64,000 bases of DNA, taken from the NCBI GenBank assembly GCA_023131225.1, contig JAGLZW010000001.1, positions 35,465-99,464 of the forward strand, in the 5' to 3' direction. This DNA comes from Candidatus Bathyarchaeota archaeon (lineage in GTDB: Archaea; Thermoproteota; Bathyarchaeia; Bathyarchaeales; SOJC01). Shown piece by piece: positions 54,821 to 63,652 of this stretch (the first letter of the stretch is position 1; each line of letters begins with the position of its first letter). Under the pieces are notes generated by a model. The model saw nothing but the letters and a program-made list of their open reading frames with translations. It was not told the origin of the DNA and made no database searches. The translations under genes and the position numbers were made by a program.

Positions 54821-55169
54821 AAAATGAATACAAAAAGATTAGCCTTTGATATATGCGTATACCTCACTCTTTTCACTTGCGTCGTTTCCTTCAACCTAAG
54901 CTTCTTTCGCGTTAGACCTTAGCTTCGCCCTTTCATTGATCCATTTTAGATATATGTCATTTTACGTTGTATTTTGATTTTGGTAATATATCAAATACGG
55001 GAACTTGAATAAAGTAGACATTGACATCAAATCGGTTTATCCTGTTCGCTCCTCCTATTTTTTAGCACCCAGCAACGAATAATCTCTCGTTGATGCATAG
55101 ATATGTCTTATTGAATCGTAAGATTTAATTAACCGTAATCGTGAACATTATAAAGGGGAAAACTGTTCA
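54821..55169. other. intergenic gap with a promoter near its end
   Basis: No gene seen in about 350 bases. An ATTATAAAG element at about 55147-55155 and a GGGG run close to the ATG at 55170 suggest a near-leaderless transcript for the next gene. Confidence 0.5.
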
Positions 55170-55463
55170 ATGGGAAAATCAAAAACGATTCCATTAGCCC
55201 GAGGTTTGGTAGGTGGTGAAACCAGCCCCATTTATGGTCAACTTGAAGTATTCCTCACCAACTATAAGAACGTGAAAATTGTGATTAGGCGGAAGCCCTA
55301 TTCCAATCGTTCAGACGTTAAATTTTCAATACCATTCACCGACTTGCAGGACATTATAGACATCCTGGATAAGGCTTTAGAGAAGCTTGACAGCTACTGG
55401 CTCTCAAGAGTTGCCACAAGAGAACTCGAGGAAAAAAATCTGCGTGCGAAGCCATTGCCCTGA
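55170..55463 (+). CDS. hypothetical protein of 97 residues
   Basis: Begins 'MGKSKTIPLARGLVGGE', contains beta strands ('YGQLEVFLTNYKNVKIVIR') and ends in a helix ('IDILDKALEKLDSYW') and basic tail. No family is recognised. A strong TATA element upstream supports expression. Confidence 0.55.
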   Translation: MGKSKTIPLARGLVGGETSPIYGQLEVFLTNYKNVKIVIRRKPYSNRSDVKFSIPFTDLQDIIDILDKALEKLDSYWLSRVATRELEEKNLRAKPLP

Positions 55464-55716
55464 AAAAACTGGTCCACAAACGCTAATGAAGTATTGTTAG
55501 CAGACTTCCAAACCTACTTGAGTGTGAGAGCTCGTAGAACTATTCTTCCAGAGTCGCATATATTGATATATCCCGACCAGTTTACCTAATCGAAAGGGAA
55601 GGTAACTTTTCGATCTCTAGTTGTTTAGTGGAATAGAACTCAAAAAAGTAATCACAGAATGTGATTAGAGCAACAGAACATGTGTACTTGCAGATATGCC
55701 GAATATTTCTGTACAG

Positions 55717-55727
55717 ATATATTTTAA
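55717..55727 (+). promoter_or_regulatory. TATA box of the cyclophilin gene
   Basis: GATATATTTTA, about 27-30 bases before ATG 55754. The spacing predicts a leaderless transcript starting at that ATG, which decides the start among three in-frame Met codons. Confidence 0.5.
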
Positions 55728-55753
55728 TCGAGAGTTGCTATGTCACATTTAAT

Positions 55754-56356
55754 ATGTGTGCGCGTAAATCTGGCAAATATATGTCTCACAAACGTAAATC
55801 TCGCAAGAGCAAAAAGCCTATATTCATAGTTGCTGTTTTGGCTGTTATTGCAGTAGTAATAGTGTTGTTTAGTATGGTTGGCAAAAATGGTTCAAGCACA
55901 GATAGGGTTTTGCTTAGGACGAACATGGACGACATAGTAATTGAGTTGTATGATGACATGCCTATTACAGCAGGAAATTTCAAGGAGCTGGTCCAACAAG
56001 GAGTATATGATGGCACTATTTTTCATAGAGTAATTGATGGCTTTATGATCCAGGGAGGAGACCCTACTGGAACGGGACATGGTGATCCTTTAATACCTAC
56101 AATACCGGACGAATTTACGGACCATAACAGAAACAATAGAGGCACAATGGCTATGGCAAATGCAGGACCAAATACGGGAAGCAGCCAGTTCTTCATAAAT
56201 CTTGTAGACAATAACTATTTGGACAGTAAACATCCTGTTCTTGGGAAAGTGATAGAGGGGATGGATGTTGTTGACAGCATCGAAAAGGTAGAGACAGATG
56301 AAGATGACAGGCCACTGCAAGAAGTTAGAATAATCAAAGCACAACTTGTTGATTGA
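55754..56356 (+). CDS. membrane-anchored cyclophilin-type peptidyl-prolyl isomerase
   Basis: About 200 residues. A basic N-terminus and one membrane segment ('IFIVAVLAVIAVVIVLFSMV') precede a compact cyclophilin domain with 'YDGTIFHRVIDGFMIQGGDP', 'GTMAMANAGPNTGSSQFFI' and 'LDSKHPVLGKV'. The catalytic Arg (FHRV) and Phe/Gln pair (SQFFI) are present. It probably acts on the outer face of the membrane. Confidence 0.88.
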   Translation: MCARKSGKYMSHKRKSRKSKKPIFIVAVLAVIAVVIVLFSMVGKNGSSTDRVLLRTNMDDIVIELYDDMPITAGNFKELVQQGVYDGTIFHRVIDGFMIQGGDPTGTGHGDPLIPTIPDEFTDHNRNNRGTMAMANAGPNTGSSQFFINLVDNNYLDSKHPVLGKVIEGMDVVDSIEKVETDEDDRPLQEVRIIKAQLVD

Positions 56357-56495
56357 CACACGTGTGCGAACAATTCTTGTTTATGTTTCTCCTCAGGGTT
56401 CTCTGTTCCCTTCAGTCTCTTTATTGCATAGGTTTTTGTGGTACTAAGAAGTCGTGTGAACGCGAAAGCTATTTATTATGAATATATGAATTCTT

Positions 56496-56681
56496 TTGAA
56501 AGGTGAGATTGCGACGAAAATACACTTCTGGGCGTTGCTCATAGGCGGACTCATACTGATCTTTGGCTTAGTTGGAATTGCAAACGAAATCGGTGGATTT
56601 AACATCGACGTTCCCTGGGTTTCTGTTATTGTGATATTGATGGGAATTTGGGTGTTAAGCAAGGCATTCGAGAAAAGATAA
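56496..56681 (+). CDS. small membrane protein
   Basis: 61 residues with two membrane helices ('FWALLIGGLILIFGLVGI' and 'VSVIVILMGIWVLSKAF'). The start at TTG 56496 is uncertain. An AT-rich promoter-like stretch lies directly upstream. Confidence 0.45.
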   Translation: MKGEIATKIHFWALLIGGLILIFGLVGIANEIGGFNIDVPWVSVIVILMGIWVLSKAFEKR

Positions 56682-56922
56682 TCGGCATGCAAAGCAAGCT
56701 TCTGAGTTCACGACTTTCTAGCAAAGAAAAAATTTCTAAAGTTTACAAAATTTTTCATTAACTTGTAATTTAGAAGGCTGGAAAATCCTCCTAGCTAAAA
56801 CCTATTTTAGAAATTATTATCATCTTAGCGATGTCAATCTGTGTTTAGACTGATTTTTTGGGATTGGAGAAATTTTTATCTCTCACAATAGAGAGGTTTT
56901 TCAGCGGATTTTTGAAAGTTGG

Positions 56923-57387
56923 TCACGATATGTAAAAGTCTACTACTTTCTTCATTTTTCTTGAGGGGAGCCACCCTGTTTTCTTCAGTTCTTCAACTAC
57001 CTTGGCGATTTGCGATTCTATATTTGTGACCCGAGCGATGTCTGATAGGGTTATTATGCCGATGAGTTGTCCATCCTTCGTTATTGGGAGTTTCTTTATA
57101 TTCTTCTTAAACATTAGTTTTGCAGCGTCTTCTATGTACATGGTAGGTCCTCCCACTACTAGGGGTTTAGACATTATATCTGATACTTTGGTAAGTTCTG
57201 CATCCCTAGATTCTGCTACAACTCTTTTTAGAATGTCTCTTTCTGTTATTATTCCTTGGATTTCTCCATTCTTACTTACAATCAGGCATCCAATATCGTG
57301 CATGTTCATCAAGTTCACAGCGTCTTTAATTGTTGCATCAACCCGTATGCTAACCACTTTTTCAACCATAATTTCATTAACATCCAA
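56923..57387 (-). CDS. two-CBS-domain protein (paralogue)
   Basis: 154 residues with tandem CBS domains and the same C-terminal signature as the protein at 44414-44869 ('SRKMKKVVDFYIS' against 'PKRMKKVVDYYVV'). TTG 57387 aligns with the paralogue start and has GGGG about 10 bases upstream; a TTG at 57405 is possible. Probably a nucleotide sensor whose partner is unknown. Confidence 0.88.
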   Translation of the reverse strand: MDVNEIMVEKVVSIRVDATIKDAVNLMNMHDIGCLIVSKNGEIQGIITERDILKRVVAESRDAELTKVSDIMSKPLVVGGPTMYIEDAAKLMFKKNIKKLPITKDGQLIGIITLSDIARVTNIESQIAKVVEELKKTGWLPSRKMKKVVDFYIS

Positions 57388-57656
57388 TTTAAGTACGCCC
57401 CGCAAATCTATGTTTTGATTTTGATGTAAAAGCTATTGTGCGTAAACATTAGCAACATTCAAGTCTCTTCTATAGGCACACACACTTATCTCTCATTTCT
57501 ACAAACCCTGCAGATCTTCTGAACGCGCGCGTAAATGGTCAGAAAATCTAGGAAATCAGGTTTCAACCTTTCTAAGACGTGTGAAAACCACTTGAAACAG
57601 CTGATTAACAGCTTTCAGAGCATCTACTCTTCAAATATGTGTGAGAAGTGTGTGGT

Positions 57657-57732
57657 TGGTAGCCCGGGAGAGATTCGAACTCTCGTCAGCGGGTCCAGAG
57701 CCCGCAATGCTTGACCGCTACACCACCGGGCT
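57657..57732 (-). tRNA. tRNA-Gln (CTG)
   Basis: Acceptor AGCCCGG/CCGGGCT, D stem GTGT/GCAT, anticodon stem GCGGG/CCCGC with loop CTCTGGA, T arm GAGAG-TTCGAAT-CTCTC, discriminator A and encoded CCA (57657-57659). No intron. 76 bases. Confidence 0.93.
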
Positions 57733-58091
57733 TCATACAGTCAAAAAAATTAATCACCTCTAATAAATATAATCCAGCTTAACATGTTTTTCCGTGAGTT
57801 TTTCTTTGTTCATTGCGCGTCCTAGCTTATCTCTTGGAGTTTTCGTCAATCGCTGTGAGAAAGGTTGATGTAATTGACTCTTGCTCAGGAATGAAGTTCT
57901 TGATGTGAAATACCTTTTTTATTTTAGTTTTGTTAATCTGAAAGGCGAAATCGAAAGATTTATATATTAAGACCAAGCCTAAGGCTTTAGTACGGCGGCC
58001 AAATGGGCGATTTTTAATTCCGAAGTTTGTGATGAGGAAATTAATGGTTGTGACCGGTTTACGCTAGTCTGGGTCATGGAAGAGTATTGCT
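57733..58091. promoter_or_regulatory. upstream region and promoter of tfb
   Basis: No gene seen. A textbook element, CGAAAGA (about 57952-57957) followed by TTTATATATTA (57959-57969), predicts a start near 57988 and a leader of about 100 bases before the TFB ATG. The long leader is unusual beside the leaderless genes here and contains no clear hairpin set. Confidence 0.6.
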
Positions 58092-59027
58092 ATGAGCAAG
58101 AAGACTATGGCGCGTCAGCGCTTAACGGATAAATGTCCTGAGTGTGGTAGCTTGAATCTTATCCATGATTCTGACTGCGGGGAAACTGTTTGTGGTAATT
58201 GTGGGCTTGTTTTGCGTGAGCAGATAATGGATAAAGGCCCTGAGTGGCGGGCTTTTACGCAGGAAGAGAAAGCTTCGCGTAGCCGGGTTGGGATACCCAC
58301 ATCATATTCGGTTCATGATAAGGGCTTGTCTACAGCGATTGGCCGTGTTGACAGAGATGCTTTTGGTCGCAAATTGCCCCTCTCGACGCGGTTGCAGATG
58401 TGGCGGTTGAGAAAGTGGCAGATTCGGTCACGTGTTCATTCGAGTGTTGACCGAAATTTGGCGCAGGCCATGTCTGAGTTGGATCGGTTGTCGGATAAGA
58501 TGTATGTTCCGTCTTCGGTTAAGGAGAAGGCTGCGGTGGTTTATCGTAAGGCCTTGGATAAGGGTTTGGTGCGAGGCCGCTCTATTGCAGCTATTGCAGC
58601 TGCTTCTCTGTACGCGGCTTGTCGGACTACCCGTACACCGAGGACTTTACGAGAGATTTCTGAAGCTAGCTTAGTGGACAAGAAGGATGTAGCGCGGTGT
58701 TATCGATTGGTGTTACGTGAGTTGGATATTAAGATGCCTATTGCTGACCCGTTGACTTATGTTTCAAAGATTGCTGAGCAGACTGGGATTAGGGGGCCGA
58801 CGCAGGGTGTGGCAATTAAAATTTTGCGTGATGCGAAGCGTAAGCGAGCTGCGGCTGGAAAGGATCCAATGGGTTTAGCTGCTGCCGCTTTGTATATTGC
58901 TTGCTTAATACGTGGAGAGAAGAAGACGCAGAAGGATATTGCTGAGGCTGCGGGTGTCACTGAGGTTACTGTTAGGAACCGGTATAAGACTTTGAAGAGG
59001 CAACTGGATATAGTGTTGCCAGACTAG
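58092..59027 (+). CDS. tfb: transcription initiation factor IIB
   Basis: 311 residues. The zinc ribbon uses Cys15, 18, 34 and 37, the B-finger follows (GPEWRAF), and two cyclin folds fill the rest ('SIAAIAAASLYAACRTTRTP' and 'GLAAAALYIACLIRGEKKTQ'), ending with the DNA-reading helix 'GVTEVTVRNRYKTLKR'. It bridges TBP-bound promoter and RNA polymerase. It is a standard, full-length TFB. Confidence 0.96.
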   Translation: MSKKTMARQRLTDKCPECGSLNLIHDSDCGETVCGNCGLVLREQIMDKGPEWRAFTQEEKASRSRVGIPTSYSVHDKGLSTAIGRVDRDAFGRKLPLSTRLQMWRLRKWQIRSRVHSSVDRNLAQAMSELDRLSDKMYVPSSVKEKAAVVYRKALDKGLVRGRSIAAIAAASLYAACRTTRTPRTLREISEASLVDKKDVARCYRLVLRELDIKMPIADPLTYVSKIAEQTGIRGPTQGVAIKILRDAKRKRAAAGKDPMGLAAAALYIACLIRGEKKTQKDIAEAAGVTEVTVRNRYKTLKRQLDIVLPD

Positions 59028-59210
59028 CTTTTCAATATGTGGCTCTTAAATCGGGCTTTATAGTACAGGCTTCTAAAATACTGGAGAATGCTCAAGATAC
59101 AGATGTCACTCGGATGATGTATGTAAGGCTAATCCCTATAAGCAATGTTTAGAATGTATAAAATGGCTAATCTAAAAGCCACACAAGCAATACAAACACC
59201 GCGAACAGCG

Positions 59211-59627
59211 TCATTCTCTCTTAATATAGCACTGCATAATATGCGGACAAACGGCGCATTCGTCAGGAATGTCAAGTTCTTCAGGACGACTACGTAGATA
59301 TCCTAAGAAGTGCCTACAGCTTTTAGAAGGCCTAGTTGCCTGCGGGCTCGAAACAGCCTCTCCTGATATTCTATTTTTATCCGTGGCTCCCAATTGTGAG
59401 AATAATGTTTCCTCCTCATCAATAGCTTTTATGTGCACATGCCCCAAATGGTCCCCTCCACCGCCTTCTAATAGCATCTCCAACCGCAACATGCAATGTG
59501 GACAAGCATAATACGTTTCACGGGGAAGCTTGGAATAATCTGTAACCATCACCGGCTGCTGAAACGGTCGCCCGCATTTAGTGTAGGGACAGGTAAGGTC
59601 TTCCGACTTCAAAGAAACCAACTTCAT
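59211..59627 (-). CDS. zinc-ribbon protein with a C-terminal Cys module
   Basis: 138 residues. The N-terminal part has 'TCPYTKCGRPF' and 'YYACPHCMLRLE', a zinc ribbon. The end has 'SCRHFLGYLRSRPEELDIPD' followed by ECAVCPHIMQC, a C-x-H...C-x2-C-x5-C module that I have seen at the end of other archaeal proteins and that may bind a metal or Fe-S cluster. Function unknown. Confidence 0.6.
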   Translation of the reverse strand: MKLVSLKSEDLTCPYTKCGRPFQQPVMVTDYSKLPRETYYACPHCMLRLEMLLEGGGGDHLGHVHIKAIDEEETLFSQLGATDKNRISGEAVSSPQATRPSKSCRHFLGYLRSRPEELDIPDECAVCPHIMQCYIKRE

Positions 59628-59831
59628 AGCGTCTATTAATACTTCAGATATTGTTTCTTAATAAACATTACTGTATAAATGTACAACACTAATACACCTA
59701 GAAATAGGAGAGGGTTCCTTGTTTTTTCAGGACAATCTCCCAATATATAGGAAGTAAATTACGGAAAGACTAAATATTCCTCCACATCCTCATTGATGAC
59801 GTAGTCTAATCATTAAGTTGAGACAAATATT

Positions 59832-61472
59832 ATGCAATCAGAAAGACTTCAAGACAGAATTAGTTTGTTAAAAATTATTTCTGAGAAGGCAAAGTTAGAG
59901 GAAGGCGGAGAAGCTGTTGAAAAAATACTCCGAGAAATTTTCAGAAGCCAAAAAATAAGCACCAGAGACCTCGCTTATTTCACGCAACTTCCAGTACCCG
60001 TTACCGCAGCTGTCAGAAGAGAGTTGGAACATGAAGGTTTGGTAGCCAGAAACGGAGGCGCTTTTTTAACCGAAAAAGGAGAGAAATTTGTCAAGGAGCA
60101 GCTGGGACTCATTTATTCTCAGAGACTCATATGCCCAAAGTGTCAAGGAAGAAGCATCCAAATTCCAGATAAATTCGTGCCCTTGCTGAAAAAGTTGAGA
60201 ACGCACCTGAGCACACGACCAAGACCTTTGCCATGGTTAGATCAGGCACACGGAACACCCGAAACAGCTCTCTTAAGAGCTCTTTTTATGCTGGAAAAGG
60301 GCGATGTTGAAGGCAGAAGAATCCTGTTTTTAGGCGATGACGACTTCACATCTATCGCAGTTGGATTGCTGAGAGCTGCAAGAGAGATTACAGTCGTTGA
60401 CATGGACTTGAGATTGCTGGGAGCTATTCAACATGTTTCTAAGGGGGAAAGCTTCAATATCACTTGTGTCGAATGCGATCTTAGGAAACCGCTTCCTAAA
60501 CATCTACATCATAAATATGATGTTGTCTTCACAGATCCGCCCTATACAATTACCGGTTTAACCCTGTTTATTTCACGCGGCATTACAGCTCTTCAACTAC
60601 AAAAGGGCGCAAGCGTGTACTTGGCTTATGCCCACAAAGCTCCCAAAAGAATGTTGATGGTGCAGAAGACTTTGAGTGCTATGGGACTTGCAGTTGTCGA
60701 GCAAATCCCAAATTTTAACACTTATGAAGGTGCAGGAATGTTTGCTAACACAACTTTTCTAGCGCGACTTGAAACCACAGAGAAAACGAAGCCTCTAATT
60801 ACGGGGGCTTTCAGCGACAAGCTCTATACGGGCGAGATTACCCAAACTGTGCGGACATATCAATGTCGATGTGGCGAAAAATTAATGGTAGGTGTGACTG
60901 AAGCGATTAGAACTGTTGAAGATCTAAAGGGGAGGGGCTGTCCCAAATGTGGAAGCGTGAAAGGTTTCAAGCTGATAAAGAAACAAAAGCTGAAGGAAGC
61001 CTTGGTCGATAGGTTGGTATTACGCAATTTTGCGTGGGCAGATTTTCCTGCGGTACTTGAGTTTGAAAGAGAAATTGCGAGGAAATCTTTTCCAAAGGCG
61101 CCGATTCTAGATGAGGCGTATCATAGGCAGAAGCTGGAAAAAGCGGTAAAAAGGGGTCATGATAACCTTAAAGTTGCGCTTTTGGATAACGAGATTGTTG
61201 GCTGGCTGTGGCTGAGAACGGAAAAAGACAGAAGCACAAACGAGAAATTCGGATACATAAAAACCATCATCGTGAAACCCAAGCATCGCCATCAGGAATT
61301 CGGAAGGAAACTCATGAAAGCAGCAAACCATCACTTCCTGAACAAGGGAATTCGCAGAATAGACCTTATAGTATCCACTACTAACCATGACGCTGCCTTG
61401 TTCTTCGAAGAGGTCGGCTTCGAAAGGCAACACTCAACAATGAGAAAAAGACTAGAAAACGAAGAGGAGTGA
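59832..61472 (+). CDS. branched-polyamine synthase (BpsA) fused to a GNAT acetyltransferase
   Basis: 546 residues. The BpsA-like part (about 1-380) has an N-terminal winged helix, a zinc pair CPKC (101-104), 'LFLGDDDFTSIAVGLLR' (166-182) and the active-site TDPPYT (234-239), as in N4-bis(aminopropyl)spermidine synthase, which transfers aminopropyl groups from decarboxylated SAM. A second Cys set (345, 347, 370, 373) follows. Residues 395-540 form a GNAT domain ('IKTIIVKPKHRHQEFGRKL', 476-494). The next gene makes the co-substrate. The fusion suggests acetylation of the polyamine product. Confidence 0.82.
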   Translation: MQSERLQDRISLLKIISEKAKLEEGGEAVEKILREIFRSQKISTRDLAYFTQLPVPVTAAVRRELEHEGLVARNGGAFLTEKGEKFVKEQLGLIYSQRLICPKCQGRSIQIPDKFVPLLKKLRTHLSTRPRPLPWLDQAHGTPETALLRALFMLEKGDVEGRRILFLGDDDFTSIAVGLLRAAREITVVDMDLRLLGAIQHVSKGESFNITCVECDLRKPLPKHLHHKYDVVFTDPPYTITGLTLFISRGITALQLQKGASVYLAYAHKAPKRMLMVQKTLSAMGLAVVEQIPNFNTYEGAGMFANTTFLARLETTEKTKPLITGAFSDKLYTGEITQTVRTYQCRCGEKLMVGVTEAIRTVEDLKGRGCPKCGSVKGFKLIKKQKLKEALVDRLVLRNFAWADFPAVLEFEREIARKSFPKAPILDEAYHRQKLEKAVKRGHDNLKVALLDNEIVGWLWLRTEKDRSTNEKFGYIKTIIVKPKHRHQEFGRKLMKAANHHFLNKGIRRIDLIVSTTNHDAALFFEEVGFERQHSTMRKRLENEEE

Positions 61473-61477
61473 AAAAT

Positions 61478-61819
61478 TTGAAGCAAATCAGAGAATCATT
61501 AGTGGATTTATACGGATGCAGAGCTGACCTTGACAACGCCAAATTCTTGACGGATGTCTTAGAAGCGGCCGCTCAAAAGATGGGAAGCAAAATAATTAAA
61601 ACCACGTATCATAAGTTTTTGCCAACAGGCATAACTGTCATTGTCATACTTGCCGAGACCCACATTTCAATCCACACTTGGCCAGAACACAAATACGCTG
61701 CCTTAGACATCTTCATATGCAGCGAAGAAATAGACCCTGAAGTAGGATGGCAAGCCGTAAAGGACGCTTTAAACCCATCTTCCTTTGAAATTCACAAGAT
61801 TACACGAAAAATAGAGTAA
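61478..61819 (+). CDS. speD: S-adenosylmethionine decarboxylase-family proenzyme with Thr at the processing site
   Basis: 113 residues of the short class 1B SpeD. TTG 61478 has GAGGAG 8 bases upstream, next to the BpsA fusion stop; a GTG at 61469 is also in frame. Normally the chain self-cleaves at Glu-Ser in 'ESHLTIHTWPE', making a pyruvoyl cofactor. Here the sequence is AETHISIHTWPE: Thr61 replaces that Ser. His66 and Cys81, equal to His68 and Cys83 of the Thermotoga enzyme, are kept. Processing chemistry is therefore uncertain. Confidence 0.85.
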   Translation: MKQIRESLVDLYGCRADLDNAKFLTDVLEAAAQKMGSKIIKTTYHKFLPTGITVIVILAETHISIHTWPEHKYAALDIFICSEEIDPEVGWQAVKDALNPSSFEIHKITRKIE

Positions 61820-61834
61820 TGCCATCAGCATTAC

Positions 61835-61843
61835 CTTTATAAC
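61835..61843 (+). promoter_or_regulatory. TATA box of the queT transcript
   Basis: CTTTATAAC, which places transcription start near 61866 and gives a leader of about 70 bases carrying the hairpin described next. Confidence 0.5.
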
Positions 61844-61865
61844 TTCAATCTGTCGATTAGGCAAA

Positions 61866-61934
61866 TGTAGGCGGGTGAGTGGGTGCCTCCCATCCGTTCC
61901 GCCATAAAAACCCCGGAATAGTGGAGGTGAAAAT
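61866..61934 (+). promoter_or_regulatory. structured leader of queT, possible riboswitch
   Basis: GGCGG (61870-61874) pairs with CCGCC (61899-61903) around an inner TGGG/CCCA stem (61880-61892). A-rich ATAAAAA (61904-61910) and CCCC follow, then the ribosome site GGAGG (61923-61927), which the CCCC stretch could partly mask. A hairpin followed by an A-rich tail and masked ribosome site before a queuosine-precursor transporter recalls preQ1-I riboswitches, though no consensus match is claimed. Confidence 0.4.
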
Positions 61935-62483
61935 TTGAGAATGGATGCAAGAGATCTCACTTTGATGGCTGTCTTTACCAGCTTATATGTTGTTATCAAC
62001 TTGGTTCAAGCTGTCACCCCCGGTGGGAATCCGGCGATTTCTGGGCCAGTACAGTTGCGTGTTGCAGACTGTTTAATCGCTCTTGTGGCGTTGCTTGGAT
62101 GGCCTGTTGTGGCTGGAGTGACTGTTGGGTGCCTTTTAACTAACGCTTATGCCTTCGTCGGTCCAGTTGACGTAGTTTTTGGGCCAATAGCTAATTTGGC
62201 TGCGGCAGTTTTAGTTCTGTTGCTTCGAAAACGTCGATTACTGGCATGTATAGTTGCTGCTTTCCCAATAGGTATCATTGTTGGCGGTGGATATCTTTGG
62301 TGGTTTTTCGCGCCACCAGACATTTTTGGCTTAAACTTACCTGTGTGGATGGCTATGATGATAAGCATTACTGTGAGCAGTTTGATAGCTATAGCAGTTA
62401 TAGGCTATGCTTTGCTGAAAGTATTAAGTATGCCTGAAGTGGTGGAGCCGTTGAAGTCTCGTGGACTAAAAGTTTACAAATGA
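61935..62483 (+). CDS. queT: QueT-family queuosine precursor transporter
   Basis: 182 residues with about five membrane segments, 'QLRVADCLIALVALLGWPVV' and 'VGCLLTNAYAFVGPVDVVFG', characteristic of QueT ECF-type substrate-binding membrane proteins. It probably imports a 7-deazapurine precursor used for queuosine or archaeosine. TTG 61935 follows GGAGGTG; ATG 61941 is an alternative. Confidence 0.88.
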   Translation: MRMDARDLTLMAVFTSLYVVINLVQAVTPGGNPAISGPVQLRVADCLIALVALLGWPVVAGVTVGCLLTNAYAFVGPVDVVFGPIANLAAAVLVLLLRKRRLLACIVAAFPIGIIVGGGYLWWFFAPPDIFGLNLPVWMAMMISITVSSLIAIAVIGYALLKVLSMPEVVEPLKSRGLKVYK

Positions 62484-62509
62484 CTTGGACAAAAAGGGAG
62501 CTGAGAGAG

Positions 62510-63112
62510 TCACTTTTTCTTCTCGAAAAGCTCTCTGTATTTTTCCTCGATACGTTCCATTATCTCTTTGCTTTCTGTTAGAAAATCAGTTACGCCTTCG
62601 CCCTTAGCCATTTTGACGAGTTTTTTTGACGCATCAATCCACTTTTTGGAAGCTGCAACCCAAGTCTTTGCAATGTCAGATTCTTCAGCTACAAAATCTA
62701 TCGCTTCCTCAGGGCACATCTCCTTGCATTTAGGATTGCCATCGCAAAGATCACAAATGACTACAGTGTTGCCGTTTTCATCGTACCTTATGGCGCCATA
62801 TTCGCATGCTTCTAAGCACCACTTGCAACCATCACATTTCGCGTCATCAACTAGTATGGCTCCAGTTTCCTCAGATTGAAATAACGCATCTCTAGGACAA
62901 GCTCGTATGCAAGGTGTGTCTTCACATTGTCTGCAAGTAACTGCTAGATGTATGAAGGGAGGGCCTCGAATAATGCGAATTCGAGATTTCAGGGGGTTAA
63001 GCACCTCTTCTTTTTCCCACGAACAAGCAAACTCGCATATGCTGCATCCGACACACTTTTCAGGGTTGACAGATAGGAACCTTTGATTAACTTCCTTTTC
63101 CTCTGCGTCCAT
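62510..63112 (-). CDS. polyferredoxin, four 4Fe-4S clusters, paralogue 2
   Basis: 200 residues with 'CVGCSICEFACSWEKEE', 'CRQCEDTPCIRACPRDAL', 'CDGCKWCLEACEYGAI' and 'CDLCDGNPKCKEMCPEEA': four Cys-rich motifs in the DMSO-reductase-subunit (HybA-like) arrangement. The C-terminal 50 residues are helical. No signal peptide. It is a close relative of the next gene and would shuttle electrons for the oxidoreductase upstream. Confidence 0.88.
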   Translation of the reverse strand: MDAEEKEVNQRFLSVNPEKCVGCSICEFACSWEKEEVLNPLKSRIRIIRGPPFIHLAVTCRQCEDTPCIRACPRDALFQSEETGAILVDDAKCDGCKWCLEACEYGAIRYDENGNTVVICDLCDGNPKCKEMCPEEAIDFVAEESDIAKTWVAASKKWIDASKKLVKMAKGEGVTDFLTESKEIMERIEEKYRELFEKKK

Positions 63113-63147
63113 CGTAATAGATCTCCTAGTTTAACGCGTTATCTATC

Positions 63148-63651
63148 TTATTCTGAAGCTTTTTCCACAGCCTCATGGAACAACTTCTCTACCGCTGTAC
63201 GCCTAGCCTTTTGAGCAAGGACATCCGCCGTCACGAAGTCTAGGGCTTCTTCGGGGCACCATTCAACACATTGGGGTGAACCTAGTTCCTTACATGTATC
63301 GCACACGTAAACCACCTTTGTCTCTGGATGCAACATGATTGCACCGTAATCGCATGCTTCAATGCACCAGCCGCACCCGTTGCATTTATCTTCGTCAACC
63401 ATGATTATTCCCGTGTTTTCTTCTTGAGACAACGCGTCTCTTGGACAAGCAGCAACACATGGTGGATCTTCGCAAAGTCTGCACGCCACTGCTAAGTTCA
63501 CAAGAGGACCAAGCCGTATAACACGTATTCGAGACTTTGTCGGATTGAACGTTTTTTCCTTCACCATAGAACACGCGTACTCACAAGTACAGCAGCCGAC
63601 GCATTTTGCGGGGTCGGCTGATACAAACTTCTTTTCGTGAAGCTTTGCCAA
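63148..63651 (-). CDS. polyferredoxin, four 4Fe-4S clusters, paralogue 1
   Basis: 167 residues with the same four motifs ('CVGCCTCEYACSMVKEK', 'CRLCEDPPCVAACPRDAL', 'CNGCGWCIEACDYGAI', 'CDTCKELGSPQCVEWCPEEA'). TTG 63651 begins one base after the oxidoreductase stop, with GGAG 9 bases upstream, so translation is coupled. Likely electron acceptor for that enzyme. Confidence 0.9.
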   Translation of the reverse strand: MAKLHEKKFVSADPAKCVGCCTCEYACSMVKEKTFNPTKSRIRVIRLGPLVNLAVACRLCEDPPCVAACPRDALSQEENTGIIMVDEDKCNGCGWCIEACDYGAIMLHPETKVVYVCDTCKELGSPQCVEWCPEEALDFVTADVLAQKARRTAVEKLFHEAVEKASE

Positions 63652-63652
63652 G

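Noticed and set aside
57990..58080. GTGATGA box C-like motif in the tfb leader suggesting a C/D guide RNA
   Set aside because: No CTGA box D or C' box lies at the spacing such RNAs need.
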